Assembly: GCA_035655235.1 (NCBI GenBank)
Contig: DASRUX010000331.1
Coordinates: forward strand, 1-9,723
Direction of reading: 5' to 3'
Length of the DNA stretch: 9,723 bases
Source: JAGTRP01 sp035655235
GTDB lineage: Bacteria > Pseudomonadota > Gammaproteobacteria > Burkholderiales > Rhodocyclaceae
Shown here: one piece after another, positions 1-5,062 of the stretch
How positions within the stretch are numbered: the stretch's first letter is position 1
Layout of the letters: every line of letters begins with the position of its first letter
Notes under the pieces: generated by a model
Databases searched by the model: none
Seen by the model: the letters and a program-made list of their open reading frames with translations, nothing else
Told to the model about the DNA's origin: nothing
Translations under genes and position numbers: made by a program

Positions 1-410
1 GTCTCCAGGCCACCCAAGTCCCACTGCCAGCCGTAATTGACCAGGAAGTTCACCTTCATCCCTTCGCCGAGCCGCTGCCGGAAGGGCTTAAGTTCCTCGG
101 GGAAAATCGCCGACCGCTCATCCCCCACCACCAGGAGGGCGACGCCCTGCCGGCTGATTTCCAGGGCGAAATCGACGCAGGCCCGTGAAAAGGCCTCGGT
201 CTGGGCCTGGGCACGCCGGGTGTTGTCCTGAGTGAAGCCGTAGATGCTGACTTCGGGTATCCCAAGCTCCCGGCAGCACTCGAATAGCCGCAGCCCCGGC
301 TCGATGCCGAAGCCGTAGCCGAGGTGCTTGGGCAATCCGCGGCCCTCGGCCCAGCGCCGGTTGCCGTCGGGAATGAAGCCCACATGCCGGGGCAGCGCCG
401 TCCTGGCCAT
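1..410 (-). CDS. Undecaprenyl diphosphate synthase family protein (cis-prenyltransferase), C-terminus beyond the window
   Basis: The 136 visible residues match the cis-isoprenyl diphosphate synthase family, which condenses isopentenyl diphosphate onto an allylic diphosphate to make cis-polyprenyl diphosphates at the cytoplasmic membrane. The signature HVGFIPDGNRRWA lies at residues 9-21, with the catalytic Mg-binding Asp at 15. Further family blocks are YGFTQDN (where typical UppS has a SFSSEN-like block) and NYGWQWDL near the left edge (typically NYGGRWDI). The C-terminal part that holds the homoallylic-substrate arginines is outside the window. The start at 410 is the only ATG before an in-frame stop at 423-425; its ribosome binding site is weak. 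It begins 12 bases after the cytochrome gene ends, so it is probably cotranscribed with the dehydrogenase operon. Divergence at the conserved blocks suggests a specialised paralogue rather than the housekeeping UppS; that is inference. Confidence 0.9.
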   Translation of the reverse strand, partial: MARTALPRHVGFIPDGNRRWAEGRGLPKHLGYGFGIEPGLRLFECCRELGIPEVSIYGFTQDNTRRAQAQTEAFSRACVDFALEISRQGVALLVVGDERSAIFPEELKPFRQRLGEGMKVNFLVNYGWQWDLGGLE

Positions 411-422
411 GGATGCCCGGAA

Positions 423-1247
423 TTACCGACCGGTCGGCTCGGTGGTAGCGCCACCGCCGCCGGGGCCCTGGCTGCCGCCGGTGGTCGGCTCGCCCTGCTC
501 CGTACCCACTTGCCCGGAGGGCGTGCCCGGCCTGCCCGCTGCTCCTACGCCCGGCCGCGTCGGCGTGGACGCCACGGGAGGCGCCTTGGCCGGCCCCCGC
601 ACCATCCGGAAGGCCCTCGGCCCAGGCGGGGTGCCCGCCGAGAAATAGGCGGCCAGGGCGTCGATGTCCTCGTCGGAGAGGCGCTTGGCAATGGCCGGCA
701 TCTGGCCGCTGGGGTCGGTGTTGCGGCTGCCGTCCCGCCAGGCCTGCAGAGCCGCCGCCAGATAGTTGGCGTGCTGGCCGGCGACGTAGGGATAGGTGGG
801 CGGCTCGCCGATGCCGTCGGGGCCATGGCAGTTGGCGCAGGCCTGGATTTCCCTGCTCCAATCCCCCCGGATCGCCAGTTGGCGGCCCCGCTCGGCAGAC
901 GGCCCGGGTTTGGCGGCGGCGTTGATGGGCGCAGCCAGGGCTGCATAGTAGGCCGCCAAGTCGGCCCGCGACTCGTCGTCGAGCTGCTTGGCGATGGGGG
1001 TCATGACCGGGCTCTTGCGGCTGCCGTCGGCAAAGGCCGCCATCTGGCGGGCCAGGTAGGCCTCCGGCTGGGCGGCGATGCGGGGGGCGCCGACGGCGGG
1101 TTTGCCCTCTCCCTTGGCGCCGTGGCAGCTTTCGCAAGGGGCGACGCCGCCTGGCACGGCCGGGCGCGGCGGTGGAGCGTCGGCCGCGCCCGCCGCCAGG
1201 GACAGCAGGCCGAGGATGATGGGCAGACCGATGGACTTGAGGCTCAT
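423..1247 (-). CDS. Secreted diheme class I cytochrome c (c4-like), dehydrogenase electron acceptor subunit
   Basis: This 274-residue protein has a Sec-type signal peptide (hydrophobic core about residues 6-20, likely cleavage near 22-24) and two c-type heme motifs, CESCH at 38-42 and CANCH at 137-141. Likely distal methionine ligands are Met82 (SPVMTPIA) and Met183 (GQMPAIA), giving two tandem domains like cytochrome c4. After about residue 205 comes a roughly 70-residue Pro/Gly/Thr-rich tail with no recognisable fold. The start ATG overlaps the stop of the upstream GMC dehydrogenase gene by four bases (ATGA at 1244-1247), so translation is probably coupled. By position it should take electrons from the GMC dehydrogenase in the periplasm and pass them to the respiratory chain. 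Cytochrome subunits of classical membrane-bound gluconate dehydrogenases carry three hemes; this one carries two. Confidence 0.93.
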   Translation of the reverse strand: MSLKSIGLPIILGLLSLAAGAADAPPPRPAVPGGVAPCESCHGAKGEGKPAVGAPRIAAQPEAYLARQMAAFADGSRKSPVMTPIAKQLDDESRADLAAYYAALAAPINAAAKPGPSAERGRQLAIRGDWSREIQACANCHGPDGIGEPPTYPYVAGQHANYLAAALQAWRDGSRNTDPSGQMPAIAKRLSDEDIDALAAYFSAGTPPGPRAFRMVRGPAKAPPVASTPTRPGVGAAGRPGTPSGQVGTEQGEPTTGGSQGPGGGGATTEPTGR

Positions 1248-3007
1248 GCCAGGGCTCCCGGCGATTTGAGATAGCGCTTCACGATGGCGTCTGCCGCCCA
1301 GTAGGCCAGCGCCCCGACCGTGTCGGTGGGGTTGTAGGAGGCGTTCTGGGGGAAGTTGGAGGCGCCGATGACGAAAACGTTGGGCACATCCCAGCTCTGC
1401 AGGTAGCGGTTCACCACGCTGGTGGCGGGGTCGGTGCCCATGACCGTACCGCCGGTATTGTGGGTGGTCTGGTACTGGGTGATGGTGTACGGCCCCTTGC
1501 GCGGCCCGCCAGCCACCTGCTTGCCGCCCATGGCCTTGCCGATTTCCAGGGCCTTCTGGGTGATGAAGGCGGACATCTTGAGGTCGTTTTCCGGGAAGTC
1601 GAAGGTCATGCGCAAGAGCGGCAGGCCCCAGGCGTCCTTGTAGGTGGGGTCCAGATCCAGGTAATTGCGGGGGCTGGCGATGGAGCTGCCGTGGATCGAC
1701 AGGGACGCCGTGTGGTTGTAGTGCCGCACCACCGCCTGCTTCCAGGCGGCGCCCCATTTGGGCGTACCCGGCGGGGTCGGGTGGAATTCGATGGGCCGGC
1801 CGTGGCTCATGATCTCGCCGATGTAGGCGCCGCCGATGAAGCCGTGGGGGCCGTGGTCGAAGTTGTCGCTGACGAAATCGGCAATCACCGTGCCGTTGGC
1901 CCCGGAGCGCATGAAGGGATTGATATTGACGTTCTGGTCGTAGAAGACCTGAACGGCGCTGGTGGTCTGGTAGGCGTAGTTGCGACCCACCACCCCCTTG
2001 CCGGTGGCCGGGTCGTAGGGACGGCCGATGCCGGAGAGGAGCAGCATCCGCACATTGTTGAGGGCGAACATGCCGACGATGATGAGCCGGGCCGGCTGCT
2101 CGAATTCCCGGCCGGCGGCATCCACATAGGTGACGCTGGTGGCGCGCTTGCGCTGCCGATCCAGGTTGATGCGCAGCACCTGGCAGTTGGTGCGCAGGAT
2201 GAAGTTCGGGTCGTTCAAGAGCACCGGCAGGAGAACAGTCTGGGGCGACGCCTTGGCGTAGTGCTCGCAGCCGTAGCGCTCGCAATAGCCGCAGAACATG
2301 CAGGTGCTGAGCTTCATGCCCTCCGGGTTGGTGTAGGGCTGGCTCAGGTTGGACGAGGGCTGGGGATAGGGATGGTAGCCCAGGCTCGCCGCCGCCTTCC
2401 TGAACATCGCCGAGCCGTAGGGCTCCTTCATGGGCGGAGTCGGGTACTCCCGGGAACGCGCGTCCTCGAAGGGATTGCCGCCGGGAATCTTGCTGCCCTT
2501 GAGGTTGCCGGCTTTGCCGCTCGTTCCCAGCAGGTATTCGAAGCGGTCGTAATAGGATTCCAGCTCCGCCGCGGTGACGCCCCAATCCTGGGGCGAAATG
2601 TCCGGGGTGATGAACTTGCGGCCGTAACGCTCGACGGTGCGGGTCTTCAGGCGGAAGTCGGAATCCTGGAAGCGGTAGGTCTGGCCGTTCCAATGGACTG
2701 CCGCCCCGCCCAGGCCGGTTCCCGGCAGGAAGCCTTCCCAGCGGCGGATGGGCAGCGCCATTTCCTTGCCGGAATTGCGGAAGGTGACCGTTTCCCGGGC
2801 GTTGTCCTGCATCAGGGCCTTGCGCACCGAATAGCGCAGCTCGTCGTGGATCTGGGGCGCCTGGAAATCCGGCACGGTGAAGCGGGGATCGCCCCGCTCC
2901 AGCCCGACCACCTTCAGGCCGGCCCGGGTCAGCTCCCGGCCGAGCATGGTTCCCACCAGGCCGACCCCGAGGGTGACCGCATCGACTTCCGGCAGACGGG
3001 TGGCCAT
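1244..3007 (-). CDS. GMC-family FAD-dependent dehydrogenase, gluconate 2-dehydrogenase large-subunit type
   Basis: This 587-residue flavoprotein resembles the large subunit of gluconate/alcohol dehydrogenase complexes, which oxidise a hydroxyl group with FAD. The N-terminal Rossmann motif GVGLVG is at residues 14-19, with the LERG end of the second strand at about 36-39. The FAD region PGTGLGGAAVHWNG is at about 95-108. The C-terminal GMC active-site pair appears as His516 (in THNTGG) and Asn559 (in YNPTDTVGALAYWAA). A cluster of four cysteines, 236, 239, 242 and 247 (C-x2-C-x2-C-x4-C), is of the kind found in this subfamily; related FAD-glucose dehydrogenases bind a 3Fe-4S cluster. It has no signal peptide and probably rides out with the Tat-signal-bearing subunit encoded just upstream (one base between stop and start). 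The start has a GAAGGGG-type ribosome binding site. The substrate cannot be read from sequence. Confidence 0.95.
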   Translation of the reverse strand: MATRLPEVDAVTLGVGLVGTMLGRELTRAGLKVVGLERGDPRFTVPDFQAPQIHDELRYSVRKALMQDNARETVTFRNSGKEMALPIRRWEGFLPGTGLGGAAVHWNGQTYRFQDSDFRLKTRTVERYGRKFITPDISPQDWGVTAAELESYYDRFEYLLGTSGKAGNLKGSKIPGGNPFEDARSREYPTPPMKEPYGSAMFRKAAASLGYHPYPQPSSNLSQPYTNPEGMKLSTCMFCGYCERYGCEHYAKASPQTVLLPVLLNDPNFILRTNCQVLRINLDRQRKRATSVTYVDAAGREFEQPARLIIVGMFALNNVRMLLLSGIGRPYDPATGKGVVGRNYAYQTTSAVQVFYDQNVNINPFMRSGANGTVIADFVSDNFDHGPHGFIGGAYIGEIMSHGRPIEFHPTPPGTPKWGAAWKQAVVRHYNHTASLSIHGSSIASPRNYLDLDPTYKDAWGLPLLRMTFDFPENDLKMSAFITQKALEIGKAMGGKQVAGGPRKGPYTITQYQTTHNTGGTVMGTDPATSVVNRYLQSWDVPNVFVIGASNFPQNASYNPTDTVGALAYWAADAIVKRYLKSPGALA

Positions 3008-3008
3008 G

Positions 3009-3743
3009 TCAGCGCCCCTTCGCCGGCGCGTAGGCCGGGATGTTGGGGTCGGGATGGATTTGCATCGTCCCGGTCTCCCCGAGGCTCACGGGCCGGCGCT
3101 GGAAGGCTTCGCCGTGGCGGTCCACCAGTTCGTAGAAATTGGCGTAGGCGCCGGGGAAGCCGATCATCTCCCAGGCCGCCATATTCTTGTTTCCGCCATA
3201 GACCGGATCGCTGAAGTAGCCCTCCAGGGTCATCTCCCACAGGGTTTCGAAGAAGACCTTGGCAGGGACGCTGCCCAGGTCCCGCTCCCCTTTCTCCAGG
3301 GCGGTCAGGTAGGCATCCTGCTCCGCCGGCGGCAGGTTGGCGAAGCCGTGGCCCTTGGACTTGGCGAGGTCCGCATCGATGGCCCGCAGGGCGTTACGGA
3401 ACAATTCAGCCGGGGTGAAAGGCAGCTGGTAGCCCTGGGACGGCGTGCCGGCGTGCCAGGGGCCGCTGCGATACAGGCGCTCCCCTGCCCCCCAGGCGCC
3501 GCCCAGTTGCTTGTCGATGAAGCCGGGAACATCGGCTTCCAGGGCGCCAGGGCCGAGGTTGTCGGCGGGGATGAGCCGGGCGACCGCCGCCTCGATGAAG
3601 GCGGCCTCCTGGGGGTTGAAGAACCCGTAGGAACGGGGCTTGTCGGCAGCGGGCCGGGCCATCTCGGCGGAGGCGTTGGCGCCCCGCGCCAGGGCAGCCA
3701 GCCCTGTGGCCTGAAGAAAACCGCGCCTGGAGAGTTTTGCCAT
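3009..3743 (-). CDS. Gluconate 2-dehydrogenase subunit 3 family protein with Tat signal
   Basis: This 244-residue small subunit accompanies GMC-type periplasmic dehydrogenases and is needed for their assembly and export. The N-terminus carries a twin-arginine signal, SRRGFL at residues 5-10, followed by a short hydrophobic stretch to about residue 24. The family-typical block EGYFSDPVYGGNKNMAAWEM begins near residue 174 and is followed by IGFPGA. I chose the ATG at 3743 because it puts the Tat motif at the N-terminus and has GAGG about five bases upstream. The frame stays open further upstream, but that extension would bury the Tat signal. It is the first gene of the dehydrogenase operon and lies one base from the GMC gene, so the two products probably form a complex folded in the cytoplasm and exported together. 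A GC-rich hairpin overlaps its ribosome binding site. Confidence 0.92.
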   Translation of the reverse strand: MAKLSRRGFLQATGLAALARGANASAEMARPAADKPRSYGFFNPQEAAFIEAAVARLIPADNLGPGALEADVPGFIDKQLGGAWGAGERLYRSGPWHAGTPSQGYQLPFTPAELFRNALRAIDADLAKSKGHGFANLPPAEQDAYLTALEKGERDLGSVPAKVFFETLWEMTLEGYFSDPVYGGNKNMAAWEMIGFPGAYANFYELVDRHGEAFQRRPVSLGETGTMQIHPDPNIPAYAPAKGR

Positions 3744-3748
3744 GGAAT

Positions 3749-3789
3749 CCTCGCCGCTTCGAATTGCCCGCCGCCCATTGACGGCGAGG
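3749..3789 (-). promoter_or_regulatory. Inverted repeat that could sequester the ribosome binding site of the subunit 3 gene
   Basis: On the minus strand the arms CCTCGCCG (3789-3782) and CGGCGAGG (3756-3749) are perfect 8-base complements separated by 25 bases. The downstream arm contains the GAGG Shine-Dalgarno sequence, five bases before the ATG at 3743. In mRNA this would form a stem of mostly G-C pairs that hides the ribosome binding site. The repeat is seen directly; a role in translational control is inference, and in GC-rich DNA such a pairing may arise by chance. Confidence 0.4.
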
Positions 3790-3846
3790 CTACGGTATTC
3801 AAGCGGCGGGAGGCCCGGCAGTCCATGGGGCACTGCTTCGATTCTG

Positions 3847-3876
3847 CCGGTAGGGTTGCACGGAATGCGCTACCGG
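3847..3876. repeat. 7-base inverted repeat in the intergenic region, possible operator or hairpin
   Basis: CCGGTAG at 3847-3853 and CTACCGG at 3870-3876 are perfect inverted copies, with centres 23 bases apart and a 16-base spacer. They lie between yjdM and the dehydrogenase operon, about 105 to 135 bases upstream of the subunit 3 start. The spacing would suit a dimeric regulator contacting two major grooves, or a hairpin downstream of yjdM. No convincing promoter could be placed next to it. Confidence 0.3.
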
Positions 3877-3889
3877 TGCGCGGCGTAGG

Positions 3890-3909
3890 AGCCCCGTGGT
3901 TGTGGGGCT
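3890..3909 (-). terminator. Weak candidate terminator hairpin after yjdM
   Basis: A 6-base GC-rich stem (AGCCCC and GGGGCT) with an 8-base loop begins four bases past the yjdM stop. It has no T-run on the minus strand after the stem, so it is not a canonical intrinsic terminator. It may only stabilise the 3' end of the message. Confidence 0.25.
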
Positions 3910-3912
3910 ATT

Positions 3913-4251
3913 TCAAGCCTTCTTCACGAACTCCGACTTCAACTGCATGGCGCCGATGCCATCGATCTTGCAATCGATATCGTGGTCGCCCTCGATCAAC
4001 CGGATGTTCTTGACCTTGGTGCCCACCTTGACGACCGAAGACGAGCCTTTGATCTTGAGATCCTTGATCACGGTCACGCTGTCGCCGTTGTTGAGGATAT
4101 TCCCGTGGGCATCCTTCCAGACGCGTTCGGTGGTGACTTCTGCCGCGGCTTCCTTGTTCCACTCGTGGGCGCATTCCGGGCAGATGTAGAGGGCGCCGTC
4201 TTCATAGGTGAATTCGGAATTGCACTGCGGACAGTTGGGCAATTTGCTCAT
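3913..4251 (-). CDS. yjdM: Zinc-ribbon domain protein YjdM (PhnA family)
   Basis: This 112-residue protein matches the YjdM/PhnA family along its whole length, which is the usual family size. An N-terminal zinc ribbon has two Cys pairs, C7-x2-C10 and C24-x2-C27 (CPQC and CPEC). The C-terminal domain contains the family segments NGDSVTVIKDLKIKG and KNIRLIEGDHDIDCKI, ending in LKSEFVKKA. The ATG at 4251 places the zinc ribbon at the N-terminus and has GGAGA ten bases upstream; the frame is open further upstream but that stretch overlaps the hydrogenase-like gene and is not coding. The biochemical role is not established. The old name, alkylphosphonate uptake protein, came from operon position in E. 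coli, and no phosphonate genes are seen here. It follows the Ehr-type operon by 52 bases and might be read through from it or have its own promoter. Confidence 0.95.
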   Translation of the reverse strand: MSKLPNCPQCNSEFTYEDGALYICPECAHEWNKEAAAEVTTERVWKDAHGNILNNGDSVTVIKDLKIKGSSSVVKVGTKVKNIRLIEGDHDIDCKIDGIGAMQLKSEFVKKA

Positions 4252-4303
4252 AGAACCATGTTCTCCGTTGAAAGTATTGGTGTAAAAAAATACGGGTTGA
4301 TGC
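4252..4303 (-). other. 52-base AT-richer spacer between the hydrogenase-like operon and yjdM
   Basis: On the minus strand this spacer has a run of seven T (4290-4284) soon after the stop of the small-subunit gene, then the yjdM ribosome binding site GGAGA (4266-4262). No stem precedes the T-run, so I do not call a terminator. A TTTACA at 4286-4281 resembles a -35 box but has no good -10 partner at proper spacing. The spacer may hold a weak yjdM promoter. Confidence 0.3.
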
Positions 4304-5053
4304 TTAATCTGCGATTCCCAGCAGATCCATGATACCGGCGATGATCGATAGCGGGTGCGCCGGGCATCCCGGCACGTACAGCGAAGGCTTGAAGCTTTCG
4401 ATGAAGGTTCGGTCGATTTCGTCGCATTCGGCGAAGACGCCGCCGGAAATGGCGCAAGCCCCGACGGCAATGACGATCTTCGGGTCAGGGATGGCCTGCC
4501 AGCAGCTATGGAGGGCGGACACCATATTTCGGCTGATCGGCCCCGAAAGCACCAACCCGTCGGCATGGCGCGGCGATGCAACCATATCGATGCCATAGCG
4601 GCCAAAATCGAAATTGACGTTGCTCATGGCGTTGATTTCCATCTCGCAACCGTTACACCCCCCGGCCGATACGGAACGCAGTTTCATTGAACGCCCGTAG
4701 CGTTTGTGCAATGCCTCGGAAACCGCAATCGGGTCGATATCGGGATGCTCCGCGCTGACGAACAGACCGTTCCGTTGGGTGCTTGCCAGACGAAAATCGT
4801 TGCTGAAGCTGATTTTCCCGGCAGGGCAAACGGGTTCGCAGTCGCCGCACAGCACGCAACGTCCCAGATCGATTTGCATCGCCGGCAAGGCGATCGCGCC
4901 ACTCGGACAAACGGCCTGACAGGCCGTGCAAGCGGGGAGGCAGTCTGCTGGGGCGATCACCGGCTTGGCACGAAAACCGGCGGGAACGGCCTCGCGCAGC
5001 ACTGGAATGTATTGGGAACCCTGCGACTTCCGGACCCGTAGGGATTTGATCAT
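4304..5053 (-). CDS. Ferredoxin-NuoB/HyfI fusion: Fe-S small subunit of an Ehr-type hydrogenase-related complex
   Basis: This 249-residue protein joins two modules normally encoded separately as HyfH/HycF and HyfI/HycG. Residues about 30-85 form a two-cluster ferredoxin domain: C38-x3-C42-x2-C45-x3-C49 followed by C66-x2-C69-x2-C72-x3-C76, each last Cys followed by Pro. Residues about 120-249 form a NuoB-like small subunit with the proximal [4Fe-4S] ligands C133 and C136 (GGCNGCE), C200 (GACAISGG) and C230 (PGCPAHP). The CxxC in the first motif is hydrogenase-like rather than the CC pair of complex I NuoB. It should sit on the cytoplasmic face and carry electrons between a soluble partner and the large subunit. 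It starts nine bases after the large-subunit stop codon, and the Shine-Dalgarno AAGG overlaps that TAA stop. All Fe-S ligands are present, although the catalytic partner looks altered. Confidence 0.92.
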   Translation of the reverse strand: MIKSLRVRKSQGSQYIPVLREAVPAGFRAKPVIAPADCLPACTACQAVCPSGAIALPAMQIDLGRCVLCGDCEPVCPAGKISFSNDFRLASTQRNGLFVSAEHPDIDPIAVSEALHKRYGRSMKLRSVSAGGCNGCEMEINAMSNVNFDFGRYGIDMVASPRHADGLVLSGPISRNMVSALHSCWQAIPDPKIVIAVGACAISGGVFAECDEIDRTFIESFKPSLYVPGCPAHPLSIIAGIMDLLGIAD

Positions 5054-5062
5054 GTTGGAACC

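Noticed and set aside
1248..2693. Upstream extension of the cytochrome reading frame to give a much longer protein
   Set aside because: The extension lies out of frame within the GMC gene and shows no family sequence. The ATG at 1247 gives a proper signal peptide and an ATGA junction.
1460..3214. A 584-codon open frame on the plus strand opposite the GMC dehydrogenase
   Set aside because: It is an antisense shadow in GC-rich DNA. The minus-strand frame has full GMC-family motifs, while the plus-strand product resembles no known family and is rich in Gly, Ala, Arg and Val as expected of a shadow.
3744..3833. A longer N-terminus for the subunit 3 protein
   Set aside because: It would place the Tat motif about 30 residues inside the protein and ignore the well-placed ribosome binding site before 3743.
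3913..4251. Annotating the zinc-ribbon gene as phosphonoacetate hydrolase or a phosphonate uptake gene
   Set aside because: The phosphonoacetate hydrolase that shares the name PhnA is a different, larger enzyme, and no phosphonate genes are present here.
4281..4292. The seven-base T-run (minus strand) as an intrinsic terminator of the hydrogenase-like operon
   Set aside because: No stable stem precedes it on the minus strand, so it lacks the hairpin part.
4252..4605. Upstream extension of yjdM to about 230 residues
   Set aside because: The extension runs antiparallel in frame to the small-subunit coding sequence and has no similarity to the family, whose members are about 110 residues.
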